Source: Deltaproteobacteria bacterium
Lineage (GTDB): Bacteria; Desulfobacterota; Desulfuromonadia; Geobacterales; Geobacteraceae
Assembly: GCA_009668975.1 (NCBI GenBank)
Contig: SBEG01000015.1
Location: 30,073-94,072 of the forward strand
Direction: 5' to 3'
Length of the DNA stretch: 64,000 bases
Shown piece by piece: positions 17,578-25,928 of this stretch. The first letter of the stretch is position 1. The number at the start of each line of letters is the position of its first letter. The notes under the pieces are model-generated. The model was not told the DNA's origin. It saw only the letters and a list, made by a program, of their open reading frames with translations, and ran no database searches. The position numbers and the translations under genes were made by a program.

Positions 17578-18543
17578 ATGAAAAAAAAGGCCGTAGTTCT
17601 CGGTGTAGATATCGGCGGAACAACTTCCTCTTTCGCTTTCATTGATCATGACGGGTGTTGTCTCGCTGAGACGACAGTCCCGACTTTACCGGACAAACCT
17701 GCCGCAGATTTCGTGGAATCTCTCTGCAAAGAAGTACGGCAGTCATTTGCTCCGTTTACGGCACGCTACGAATTAATCGGGATCGGTGTCGGCGCACCGA
17801 ATGCCAATTACTACACAGGAATCGTTCAGTGTCCGGTCAACTTGAACTGGGACGACAGGGTCCCGATCGCAGAACTCTTCCGCTCCCGGTTTGATCTGCC
17901 CGTGGCAGTCACCAATGACGCCAATGCCGCGGCTCTCGGAGAAATGAAGTATGGCGTGGCACGGGAAATGCGCAATTTCATCAGCATTACCCTGGGAACG
18001 GGACTCGGCAGCGGTATTGTCGTGAACGGGGAAATTGTCTACGGCGCCGACGGCTTTGCCGGAGAGCTCGGCCACACCGTGGTCGACCCCGCGGGACGGC
18101 TGTGCGGCTGCGGAAAGCGGGGCTGTCTTGAAACCTACGTCTCTGCTCCCGGTCTCTGCAGGACCGTCTTTTCCCTCCTGGCCGAAAGAAAGGAAGAAAG
18201 CGTGCTCCGAAAATTCAGCTTCCAGGATCTTACGGCAAAAGAGGTCTTTACGGCAGCCCAGAATCAAGACTGTCTTGCCCTGGAAGCTTTTGATGTAACC
18301 GGACGAATCCTCGGCATTAAACTGGCAGATGCGGTAGCCCTCACCAGCCCGGAAGCGTTTATTTTCCATGGGGGTCTTTCTGCTGCCGGAGATCTGCTGC
18401 TCATTGCGGCACACCGCTCCATGGAGGAAAACCTCCTGCAAATTTATCGCGGGCGGATTCCATTGCTGCTCTCCGGCTTACCGGGAAGTAATGCGGGCGT
18501 CCTTGGCGCAGGAGCGCTGATCTGGCACGAACTGAAGAAGTGA
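17578..18543 (+). CDS. ROK-family sugar kinase (glucokinase-like)
   Basis: A 321-aa ROK kinase. It has the N-terminal ATP-phosphate motif GVDIGGTTSSFAF, the substrate region TNDANAAALGE with the likely catalytic Asp, a second phosphate motif LGTGLGSGIV, and the zinc-binding CGCGKRGCLE near residue 180. Most such enzymes phosphorylate glucose or N-acetyl sugars; this one lacks the N-terminal HTH of ROK repressors. GGGGAG precedes the ATG. There are no sugar genes nearby to narrow the substrate. Confidence 0.9.
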   Translation: MKKKAVVLGVDIGGTTSSFAFIDHDGCCLAETTVPTLPDKPAADFVESLCKEVRQSFAPFTARYELIGIGVGAPNANYYTGIVQCPVNLNWDDRVPIAELFRSRFDLPVAVTNDANAAALGEMKYGVAREMRNFISITLGTGLGSGIVVNGEIVYGADGFAGELGHTVVDPAGRLCGCGKRGCLETYVSAPGLCRTVFSLLAERKEESVLRKFSFQDLTAKEVFTAAQNQDCLALEAFDVTGRILGIKLADAVALTSPEAFIFHGGLSAAGDLLLIAAHRSMEENLLQIYRGRIPLLLSGLPGSNAGVLGAGALIWHELKK

Positions 18544-18629
18544 GCGAAACAATTCGCCGGTTTCCTTTCTTGAGACACCAGAACGATGCAGTCTTTTTCC
18601 CGGTCAGGTCAGGAGTGATTGATCGAAAC

Positions 18630-18764
18630 TCAAAATTGGGGTACTATTGCACTCCACGTTTCCTGCTGAAGGTCCGGGGCTTCCAGACACGCCTGCTCAA
18701 CCGCCTTTGAAATAAGCATTTTTCCTCTTTTCCCGGTGACGCTGAAAAGAGCTTTGATGTACAT
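18630..18764 (-). CDS. possible small protein (44 aa)
   Basis: An open frame from ATG 18764 to TGA 18630 encodes MYIKALFSVTGKRGKMLISK and continues with an acidic, helix-compatible second half. GGAT lies six bases before the ATG. It is divergent from the HTH-like gene at 18843, 78 bp away, which would suit a small regulator pair. The evidence is only length, start and composition. Outside it the 299-bp gap (18544-18842) shows nothing recognisable. Confidence 0.3.
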   Translation of the reverse strand: MYIKALFSVTGKRGKMLISKAVEQACLEAPDLQQETWSAIVPQF

Positions 18765-18842
18765 AAATCCAGTTAGAAAGTAAACTTACTCGGAGCTGAC
18801 GGGAATTCACCCGGCAATCCGCTGCACACGGAGCATAATGAA

Positions 18843-19046
18843 ATGAATAGCGAACAACGATTGAAGATTATTGAAGAAAAGCTGAAAGACCTGAATATGA
18901 CCATCAACACCTGGGCAAAAAATAACGAACTCGACCACAGAATCGTTGATGATCTGATTCAGGGGAATCTGCGAGGCACCCATGGGACGGCCTTGAACAC
19001 TCGAAAAAAAATGGAGGCTTTCTTCGGGCAGATCTTTAGCCCCTGA
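18843..19046 (+). CDS. small helix-turn-helix-like DNA-binding protein (67 aa)
   Basis: The middle (MTINTWAKNNELDHRIVDDL) reads as a helix-turn-helix: a W-A-x-x-x-x-L first helix, a turn and a recognition helix, followed by a helix ending KKMEAFFG. This pattern is seen in phage-associated Ner-like and lambda-repressor-like small regulators. GGAG lies eleven bases upstream. No phage genes flank it. DNA binding is inferred from pattern only. Confidence 0.6.
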   Translation: MNSEQRLKIIEEKLKDLNMTINTWAKNNELDHRIVDDLIQGNLRGTHGTALNTRKKMEAFFGQIFSP

Positions 19047-19102
19047 CCAGAAGAACGGGATTTCCGCCGGCTATCCAGGTCAACATCTATGACGAACCCA
19101 GG

Positions 19103-20929
19103 TTACCTTGTACTCTGGAGAACAGAGCGAACTGCATGGAGGAGTTCCACCGGGTTGAAGGGTTTCGGCAGAACCGTACAATCATCGACTCTTATTCCTC
19201 GCTCCCTGATTACATCAACGGGGTAGCCACTCATGTACAGCACCTTCACGTCAGGGCGGATATTTGCAAGCTCCAGGCAGAGATCCCGGCCATTCATGTG
19301 CGGAATTACCAGATCACTGAGAACCAGCGAAATAGCAGCGCCATGGAGCCGAAACTTTTCCATGGCAGACGCTGAGTCCCCTGCCTCGACAATCCCATAC
19401 CCTGCCCCTTCAAATAATTCCCGGAGAAAGCTGCGAGCCCACTGGTCATCCTCGACGATCAGAATGGTCTCGTTCCCGCCCGAGAGAGCACTCGCGGTAT
19501 CTGCCTTCCAAAACTTGAGGCCGGCTTCACGCTGAAGCGGCAGAAAAATGCTGAAAACCGTTCCTGAACCGGCCCCATTCGTCAAGGTGATTGAACCACC
19601 ATGCTGTTCGACAATGCCCCTCGCAACCGCAAGCCCCAAGTCCTCACCTTCTCCGCATGATCCAACCAGAGGAAAGACCTGCTCTAAAACTTCCCAACCC
19701 CGAGTGGGGACAATACCCGTGGGAATCTCAATTTGCAGACAGGCGAAATCTCCGGAAAGGTCATCAACCCCAGCGCTGTTTTCGACCGGCAGCAGCCACG
19801 TGGAAGTTGAAACAACGAAACTATTCCCCGCACGCAGGGCGGCGCGGCAATGAACTGCAATATTGAGCAGGACCTGCCCGAGAAGTCGACTGTCCGCCAA
19901 AACCGGGATTTCAGAAGCGGAAAGCCTGAGACGAAGTTCGATATCCTCACCGAGAAGGCTGTCAAGCAAACCTTCAGCGCCACGGACAATCTCATTCAGA
20001 TCTTCGGCAACAATTGAGACAGACTGACTCCGGGTAAAAGCAAGAAAGGTCCTGGTCAGAATCTCGGCCCTTTCCGCAGCAGTGGAGATGTTTGCCAGAT
20101 AGTTGCGTGACTGATCGTCAACCGTGTCCTTTTTTTGCAGCAGATAGGCAAAGCCGATAATTCCCGTCAGGATGTTGTTGAAATCATGGACAATCCCGGT
20201 CGTCAGCCAGCCTATTGATTCAATTTTTTGTAACTGGCGAAGTTGTTGTTCCAGACAACGTTGCGCTGTGATGTCTCGCCCTATTTCAATGATCCTGACA
20301 ATAGTGCCGCAGCTGTCTTTGACCGGAACTGCACGGATTTCGAACTGCTTTTTTTCTCTGGTCCAACCGATACTCCTCTCCGGGGTGCCGGAAAGGAGGC
20401 ACTTGCGGGCAGGACAAAGGAATCCGTCCCCGATCAGGGTATGCCAGATTTCATGGCAGGATCGGCCGATAATCGTAGCATACTCGGTCCCCAACACAGA
20501 TTCGGCTTGGAGATTGATCCAGGTTATTTTCTGCTCCGGGTTCAGAAACAGTACGAGATCCGATACCGTATCAAGAACCGCGTCGTACTCTGATTGCAGG
20601 CATCGATAAAGCTCCAGAGCTTCTTGCGACTTCTTTTCCGCATCAGCTATTTCCCGGCGGGAGAACACTCTCGCCCTGTGCTGATAAAGAAGCAATCCCA
20701 TTGCTAGCACAATCAGGAGCAGAATGAGAACCAGGGACGGCAGCAGGGCCTGCCGCTCCGCTAACGTACCGTATTCTGAAGCACGGACAGTGCCGGAAGT
20801 GAACTGGGCAGCGGTAACTACCCCACCGGCTTCAACCTTGCTGACAGGTACCCCGATCAAAAGCGAAAACAGGAGCAACGGCATCGTCACGATAAGCACG
20901 ACTCTCCACGGAAAGCTTTTTAAAAACAT
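19103..20929 (-). CDS. membrane hybrid histidine kinase with eroded catalytic domain
   Basis: A 608-aa protein: membrane segment (about residues 7-28), short periplasmic loop, second membrane segment (about 63-81), PAS domain with a Cys-rich part (CHEIWH ... CPARKC), HisKA with HDFNN, an HATPase-like region and a C-terminal receiver (DLVIPHMNG with the phospho-Asp, and PKPF with the Lys). In the ATPase region the N box reads LLNIAVHCRAAL, with His where the Mg-binding Asn belongs, and the DxGxG box is replaced by IPTGIVPT. ATP binding is therefore doubtful. The ATG at 20929 is preferred over a TTG at 20950. A GEMM riboswitch lies in its leader. Confidence 0.88.
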   Translation of the reverse strand: MFLKSFPWRVVLIVTMPLLLFSLLIGVPVSKVEAGGVVTAAQFTSGTVRASEYGTLAERQALLPSLVLILLLIVLAMGLLLYQHRARVFSRREIADAEKKSQEALELYRCLQSEYDAVLDTVSDLVLFLNPEQKITWINLQAESVLGTEYATIIGRSCHEIWHTLIGDGFLCPARKCLLSGTPERSIGWTREKKQFEIRAVPVKDSCGTIVRIIEIGRDITAQRCLEQQLRQLQKIESIGWLTTGIVHDFNNILTGIIGFAYLLQKKDTVDDQSRNYLANISTAAERAEILTRTFLAFTRSQSVSIVAEDLNEIVRGAEGLLDSLLGEDIELRLRLSASEIPVLADSRLLGQVLLNIAVHCRAALRAGNSFVVSTSTWLLPVENSAGVDDLSGDFACLQIEIPTGIVPTRGWEVLEQVFPLVGSCGEGEDLGLAVARGIVEQHGGSITLTNGAGSGTVFSIFLPLQREAGLKFWKADTASALSGGNETILIVEDDQWARSFLRELFEGAGYGIVEAGDSASAMEKFRLHGAAISLVLSDLVIPHMNGRDLCLELANIRPDVKVLYMSGYPVDVIRERGIRVDDCTVLPKPFNPVELLHAVRSVLQSTR

Positions 20930-21092
20930 GGCAAACCTTTTTCCTGACAAGCATCAGGAGGCAACCATTAAGAACGGGCAAGACTCGAGGTCGACGTAGT
21001 GATTTCCGCAGGGGAGAGAGGAATGAGAATCCGGCATGTCTGCGTATGGCGTGCCGATTTGCGCACGGAAACACAAAAATGCAGCGCAACTC

Positions 21093-21129
21093 TCAAAACA
21101 GAAAAGCCCGCCAGTAACAGAGGCAGGCT
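21093..21129 (-). terminator. rho-independent terminator after the GEMM aptamer
   Basis: On the minus strand AGCCTGCC and GGCGGGCT (21105-21129, loop TCTGTTACT) form a hairpin followed by TTTCTGTTTT. It lies 18 bases past the aptamer's P1 helix, where an expression platform would be expected. Confidence 0.75.
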
Positions 21130-21147
21130 TCGTTTTTGAAGACGAAC

Positions 21148-21238
21148 TGACTGCCATTTCGGTAACCCCTCTATCCGCTTCATAACGGACAGGTAGCTTT
21201 GCGTCACCCGGTTACCCGGGTTTTGCCGTTTCGATGGT
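21148..21238 (-). promoter_or_regulatory. GEMM-I riboswitch (cyclic di-GMP class I)
   Basis: The minus strand carries the class consensus in order: P1 5' side CCATCG, GGCAAAACC, a P2 hairpin CCGG-GTAA-CCGG with a GNRA loop, GACGCAAAGC, a P3 hairpin CTGTCCG ... CGGATAG, then GGGGTTACCGAAATGG closing P1. The base before CAAAA is G (plus-strand C at 21226), equivalent to G20 of the Vibrio Vc2 aptamer, which favours c-di-GMP; known cGAMP-selective variants carry A there. A terminator follows, then the hybrid kinase gene. Confidence 0.9.
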
Positions 21239-21507
21239 GTAGAATATTTTAATGCAACAGCATTTACAGAAGGTACGTTTATTTGTCAAGAAAATTCGTT
21301 CCCCGAGATACCAGCACGGGAGAGCCATGCAGGAGGCCCGACTTGGTGCTCATCACTGGGTAAATAATTCCGACGAAAAGTTGCCCCTAAGCGGGGACCG
21401 GGGTATCATTGAGCCAGAGTTGTCTTCCAGCCGGAGAATAAGCTGACGGCATTCTTCGTCGCGTGCGTCATTTCTTGAATTTAAATCAGAAAACCGGAGC
21501 GGGGCCA

Positions 21508-22386
21508 ATGAAGAAGTATCCTCTCGTGCTATTGCTGCTGACAATCCTTGCACCTCCACTGCTGGCAAACGCCATGGCCGAAACCGATCTTCTGCGGCAG
21601 GGCTTCGAATTCCTCCGGGCAAACAGGTATGAGCAGTCCGTAAGGGCATTCAGGCAGGCAACTCGACGATATCCGGAACGAGCCGAGGCTTGGCTGGGAT
21701 TGGGCACAGGTTTACTAAGGTTCGGCAGCAGTGAAGGAGCGGCCAATGTCGAGATTCTGGATGAGGCGGTAACGGCTTTCGCCACGGCACTCCGGCTCCA
21801 ACCGGAACTTGCGGAGGCTTACCGCAACCTGGGTGAGGCATACCTTGCGCTTCAGGACAGGGAAAAAGCGGCGCGGGAATTACTGGCACTCAGAAAACTC
21901 GATCCGCGCCTCGCCGCGGAACTGGAGGCCAAAATTGCCGCCTACCGAGAACCATCCGGCTATCGTGAAATCGGCTCGAGAGGTGAAGCAGGGAATTCCG
22001 TAACCAAAGTGACCATCGAACACAATCTGGTGCTGGTCCCGGTTACCTTGTATCATGGTCAGCAGACCGCGGAGGTTCTGCTCGGTCTCGACACCGGAGC
22101 TGCCGTCACCGTGATCAATTCCGCCGTTGCCGCGCGACTCGGCATACGCCTCGACGGGGCGCCTTCCGGCAGATTTCAGGTTGTGGGTGGCGGGACGATC
22201 AAAGCTTCAGCGGTTCGGCTCACCAGGATTTCGGCCGGTCCCCATTCGCGAAAAGGCATGATTGTCGGGGTAATAAATCAGCAGGGACCGGCCGTCCCTT
22301 TTGACGGGCTATTGGGGATGGATTTTCTGCGGGATCTGCGCTATCACATCGACTTCAAAAACCGGCAGATTCTCTGGGGAAACTGA
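21508..22386 (+). CDS. secreted TPR protein with retropepsin-like aspartic protease domain
   Basis: 292 aa. The signal peptide (MKKYPLVLLLLTILAPPLLA) is followed by about three TPR units (residues about 25-135) and a C-terminal retropepsin-type domain. That domain has the catalytic LDTGAAVTVI near residue 198, a GGGTIKA flap-like segment, and DGLLGMDFL near 265. Proteases with this single-motif layout work as dimers. The mature protein should be periplasmic; its target is unknown. I start at 21508, where the signal peptide begins, with GGAG upstream. It diverges from the kinase gene. Confidence 0.85.
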   Translation: MKKYPLVLLLLTILAPPLLANAMAETDLLRQGFEFLRANRYEQSVRAFRQATRRYPERAEAWLGLGTGLLRFGSSEGAANVEILDEAVTAFATALRLQPELAEAYRNLGEAYLALQDREKAARELLALRKLDPRLAAELEAKIAAYREPSGYREIGSRGEAGNSVTKVTIEHNLVLVPVTLYHGQQTAEVLLGLDTGAAVTVINSAVAARLGIRLDGAPSGRFQVVGGGTIKASAVRLTRISAGPHSRKGMIVGVINQQGPAVPFDGLLGMDFLRDLRYHIDFKNRQILWGN

Positions 22387-22439
22387 TCAGAAGAAAGCCA
22401 CGCAAACAATACCAGCAGAAAGTACCCCCAACCGCTTTA

Positions 22440-22718
22440 TTATTTCAGGTCCTTGTCAACGGAAACATCGGCACAGCGAGCGAAACGCGGCATCGCTTGC
22501 CCTTCGACGAGTACTTCCTCCAAAAACATCTCGACAGGTCTCACCCACAGGGAAAAATCACCATACAAACAGCGGTAGACCACCAGCTCTTCTTCACTTT
22601 CACTATGACGGGCCACCCCGATCACCTGGTAGTGCTTGCCCTTGTAATGCCGGTAGCAACCGGGCTCAACCGTTTCCGGTGTCCTCTCCATCACACATCC
22701 CGATAACAACTCAGCCAT
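22440..22718 (-). CDS. DUF1653-domain protein (92 aa)
   Basis: Matches the DUF1653 pattern: PGCYRHYKGKHYQVIGVARH, then ELVVYRCLYGDFSLWVRP. These are small soluble beta-rich proteins of unknown function. The ATG at 22718 overlaps the stop of the flavin oxidoreductase (TAATG), indicating translational coupling. A later ATG at 22691 would also include the whole domain. Confidence 0.85.
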   Translation of the reverse strand: MAELLSGCVMERTPETVEPGCYRHYKGKHYQVIGVARHSESEEELVVYRCLYGDFSLWVRPVEMFLEEVLVEGQAMPRFARCADVSVDKDLK

Positions 22719-23779
22719 TACTTTGCCCGCAGATACTGATCCGGCCAAGGCATCTCCACCCCTAAGGCCTTGGCGGCATGAAGCGGCCAATAGGGATCAC
22801 GCAGCAGCTGACGGGCCAGGGAGACTACGTCCGCCTGACCGGTGGCGATAATCTGCTCGGCCTGGGCAGGGTCGGTTATCAACCCCACCGCGCCGGTGGG
22901 AATGGCGACTGCGGATCGAATGGCGGCAGAGAAGGGAACCAGAAATCCCGGTCCCGCGGGGATCTGCTCCTCAGGCACAGCGAAGCCGGCCGAACAGTCA
23001 ACCAGGTTCACGCCCAGGGTTTTCATCCGCCGGGTCAGCAGGACCGACTGGCCCAGGTCCCAGCCGCCTTCCAGCCAATCCACAACCGACAGCCGCACAA
23101 AAAGCGGCAAATCAGCAGGCGATTCTTCACGAACCGCCCGCACAACCCGCAGGGGAAAACGAATCCTGTTTTCAAAACTTCCTCCATACTCATCGGTCCT
23201 GTGGTTGGTCAGGGGAGAAAGGAATTCATGGAGGAGATAGCCATGCGCCATGTGTATCTCGACAACCTGAAAGCCGGCCGCCAGTGACCGACGGGCAGCC
23301 AAACGGAATTGCTCCTCAAGAACATCCAGCTCGGGAATCGTCAATTCTTTCGGCAGCGGATGCCCCTCGGCAAAGGGAAGACCGCTTGGCGCTTCCGGCT
23401 GCCAGCCCCGCTCGTCCATCGACAATGGACCGCCGCCATTCCAAGGCTTGTCGGTTGAGGCTTTCCGGCCGGCATGGGCAAGCTGAATACCGGGAACAGC
23501 ACCCTGCCCGGCAATAAAGCGGGCAATAGGACGAAACGCCTCACCCTGGGCATCGCTCCAGATCCCGCTGTCATCCGGACTTATCCGTCCCTCAGGAGCA
23601 ACCGCGGTAGCCTCGACCATCACCAGACCCGCGCCCCCCACGGCCCGGCTGCCCAGGTGAACCAGGTGCCAGTCCGTCGGAAAACCCTCACGGCTGGAAT
23701 ACTGGCACATGGGAGAGACAAAAATACGGTTACGAAAAGTGACCGTTCCCAAAGTTAGCGGCGAAAAAAGTTTGCTCAT
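22718..23779 (-). CDS. NADH:flavin oxidoreductase, old yellow enzyme (YqjM-like)
   Basis: A 353-aa FMN TIM-barrel enzyme. It has SPMCQYSSREGFPTDWHLVH at the N-terminal flavin region, the active-site H-x-x-H-type stretch IQLAHAGRKAS, HMAHGYLLHEFLSPLTN, and an FMN-phosphate segment near the C-terminus (GQADVVSLARQLLRDP). The family reduces C=C bonds of enones and nitro compounds with NAD(P)H. CGGAGG precedes the ATG at 23779. It is coupled to a DUF1653 gene. Confidence 0.93.
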   Translation of the reverse strand: MSKLFSPLTLGTVTFRNRIFVSPMCQYSSREGFPTDWHLVHLGSRAVGGAGLVMVEATAVAPEGRISPDDSGIWSDAQGEAFRPIARFIAGQGAVPGIQLAHAGRKASTDKPWNGGGPLSMDERGWQPEAPSGLPFAEGHPLPKELTIPELDVLEEQFRLAARRSLAAGFQVVEIHMAHGYLLHEFLSPLTNHRTDEYGGSFENRIRFPLRVVRAVREESPADLPLFVRLSVVDWLEGGWDLGQSVLLTRRMKTLGVNLVDCSAGFAVPEEQIPAGPGFLVPFSAAIRSAVAIPTGAVGLITDPAQAEQIIATGQADVVSLARQLLRDPYWPLHAAKALGVEMPWPDQYLRAK

Positions 23780-24063
23780 CAAATCCTCCGGGGCACGCAA
23801 TAACAATAACCTTGATCCAGGTTCATGCCGGCCAGTGCGGGCGTACTAACGGTCTGCACGAGAAAAACATAAGTTAAATTTAATTTGTATTCAGTTTTAT
23901 CTGGAGTTGTGCTACTCTGCCGCATCGTATCTGCCTCGCAGAAACGGAAACAGCTTGCCGTCTGTCAATCACAAGTACAGAAATAACGAGAGAAAAGCCG
24001 GAACATTACTTCGCAGGCATCCTGGCCCGTCTCTCCACGAATGACCTGGTCAGGAGCACGATA

Positions 24064-24438
24064 ATGGCAGAGAAAAGGATTATCAAAAGGGTTCGCAGGA
24101 GACTCTCGTTACGTTTCGGTGACGAAAAGCCGGTGCGAATGGCCTTTACTGAAGATGTCACCGAAGACGGATTATTCATCAAGACCACGAACCTCTATCG
24201 ACCCGGAACCCGGATTGCGATAGAGCTTATACTCCCGGATGAAACAAGAGTTAATCTGATCGGTATTGTCAGGTGGTCAAAAAAAGTCCCGCCAAACATG
24301 ATTCATCTGGTAAAAAAAGCGGGGATGGGCATTAAGATTGTCCGTTTTGTCTCGGGTGAAGAAGACTTCAGGGGCTTCATTCTTGGAACACAAACAGACG
24401 CCGCCAAACCTTCCGGCCGGCCGGCCGTCAGTCCCTAG
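24064..24438 (+). CDS. PilZ-domain protein (124 aa)
   Basis: A stand-alone PilZ domain. RVRRRLSLRF supplies the N-terminal Arg motif, EDVTEDGLFIKT is the D/N-x-S/T-x-x-G motif, and the beta-barrel strand VNLIGIVRWSK follows. PilZ proteins bind c-di-GMP and act on motility, polysaccharide or transcription targets. AGGAG precedes the ATG. It stands alone and converges with the next gene, five bases apart at the stops. The window also holds a GEMM riboswitch but the two are not linked. Confidence 0.85.
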   Translation: MAEKRIIKRVRRRLSLRFGDEKPVRMAFTEDVTEDGLFIKTTNLYRPGTRIAIELILPDETRVNLIGIVRWSKKVPPNMIHLVKKAGMGIKIVRFVSGEEDFRGFILGTQTDAAKPSGRPAVSP

Positions 24439-24442
24439 CCAA

Positions 24443-25075
24443 TCACAGTGCGGGATATTCGGCAAGGCCCTCCAACGCATCGTCCACCTCGCGCGCAACG
24501 ATAGAAAAGATTCTCTCAACAACGCGCGCCGAAGGAAACGGGGGATAGAGGGGAAAACCCAGCCGGTAAATCAGGTCAAGAAGACCGTCCTGGTGATTTT
24601 CCTCAATAAAGAGACTCCCGTACTGCAGCACCGGAGAGTAGAGAAGCGCCTCCTCCATGACCGATTCGTCATCGCTGTAGAAAGGCATGATCATCTCCAA
24701 CGAAAGACAGAGCCCCTTGCCTCCGGCATCTTCGGCAATGAACACCAGCAGTTCGTCTTGAGGAACCATCCCAAAGGCCAACGCGTTCGGACAAACGGCA
24801 AGAGCCGGAATCACTACCGGTTGGCCATGGTGAGGATCAAGTCCATACGGCCACTCACGAACCGCGAGAAACTTCTCCAGGGCCTGGTACGCCTTTCCTC
24901 GCAGGCGCTCCATATCCTGATAGAAAAGCGGCGTCAGGCCTTCCCTTTGCACAACCAGGTCCTCAAGGGTAATAAAATCGTCTTCACTGGCGGATGGATC
25001 CGGCTTTCTTTTATCCGGGTTATTTACCACCAGCCGGAGATGAGACCTTTTCCGGTCATCACTGTCTTTTTTCAT
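24443..25075 (-). CDS. conserved hypothetical protein (210 aa)
   Basis: A soluble acidic protein with no signal peptide and no family I can name. It contains FITLEDLVVQREGLTPLFYQ, a WPYGLDPHHGQPV segment and VVERIFSIVAREVDDALEGL at the end. The ATG at 25075 (AAGGAT upstream) is preferred over 25099. It converges with the PilZ gene; its own promoter would lie in the 127-bp gap to the phosphatidyltransferase gene. Confidence 0.7.
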   Translation of the reverse strand: MKKDSDDRKRSHLRLVVNNPDKRKPDPSASEDDFITLEDLVVQREGLTPLFYQDMERLRGKAYQALEKFLAVREWPYGLDPHHGQPVVIPALAVCPNALAFGMVPQDELLVFIAEDAGGKGLCLSLEMIMPFYSDDESVMEEALLYSPVLQYGSLFIEENHQDGLLDLIYRLGFPLYPPFPSARVVERIFSIVAREVDDALEGLAEYPAL

Positions 25076-25202
25076 TGCTACATATCCTTTAAGCGGCACA
25101 AACTGGCAGAATGAAACTCCGTTCTTCAGTCCCTGTCGCGGTCAAAACCGGCAATTCCGGTTGTATGTAAATAAGCGTCTTAGGCACTATTCAGGTCCTG
25201 AA

Positions 25203-25781
25203 TCAATGCCGCCCTGCCCTGGCAACGCGGAGAGCATGGACCAGCGACGGCACGTTAGCGCGCCAGGCAGGAAGTACCATGGTAATGCAAATTTCCTCAA
25301 TCTGCGTCAGTACCAGCACCATTGTCGCCAGATGAAAGGGGAATGCCGGGCCGCCCGCAAAGAGCAGCAGGGTCGTACACCCCATGAGGACCGCGGACAG
25401 TTTGGCTCCCCAGGTATGGTAACTGGTGAGACGACGGTACTTGATGAAACCGATCAGAATCGGCAGCACGAAACTCGCCAGCACCACAATTACATACGAC
25501 GCTTCCCTGATAATCAGCTCCGGCCACAGAAGCCAGGCGCTCAATGGAGTCGTGATATAGAGGGCAAAGTCGCCCCAACTATCCAGTCGTGCACCCAGTT
25601 CCGATTCCTGATGAAGCCGGCGCGCCAGATAACCGTCAGCCAGGTCGGATAAAAGTGCACTGACCAGCAGCAGGAGAAATCCTTTCTCAGAGCCACGCCA
25701 GGCAAGAATCAGCAAGACCGGTACACTGAAAAGCCGAAAGCAGCTGAGCAGATTGGGAATGGTGCACAATGACTTTACCAT
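25203..25781 (-). CDS. CDP-alcohol phosphatidyltransferase family protein
   Basis: A 192-aa inner-membrane protein with about six hydrophobic segments. It carries the diagnostic motif D-x2-DG-x2-AR-x8-G-x3-D-x3-D, visible as DLADGYLARR followed by GARLDSWGDFA (about residues 46-72). The family makes phosphatidylglycerol-phosphate, phosphatidylserine and related lipids by displacing CMP. The substrate alcohol is not evident; divergence from PgsA-type sequences suggests an accessory member. The ribosome binding site is weak. Confidence 0.88.
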   Translation of the reverse strand: MVKSLCTIPNLLSCFRLFSVPVLLILAWRGSEKGFLLLLVSALLSDLADGYLARRLHQESELGARLDSWGDFALYITTPLSAWLLWPELIIREASYVIVVLASFVLPILIGFIKYRRLTSYHTWGAKLSAVLMGCTTLLLFAGGPAFPFHLATMVLVLTQIEEICITMVLPAWRANVPSLVHALRVARAGRH

Positions 25782-25928
25782 GATAGCCTAACAAATACAG
25801 AAAAGCAGACGATACTGTCAAGTTCTTTGGAAAATTCGGCCGGCCGAAAACAATGAAACATCTTCCACTCCACAGTAAATCGGCTACACTCTGAAGACAG
25901 CAGCACCTCATACCCGGAGGCGAAGATC

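Larger units (their letters stand above)
20930..21507. other. 578-bp intergenic region with riboswitch leader
   Basis: It separates the hybrid kinase and the TPR-protease gene, which diverge. From right to left on the minus strand it holds a GEMM-I aptamer, a terminator and about 160 bp of leader. Short minus-strand frames over the aptamer are explained by the RNA and not called. The part from 21240 to 21507 shows nothing I recognise. Confidence 0.6.

Noticed and set aside
20954..21157. Minus-strand 67-codon frame starting in the riboswitch
   Set aside because: Its ATG is part of the conserved aptamer end and the frame runs through the terminator.
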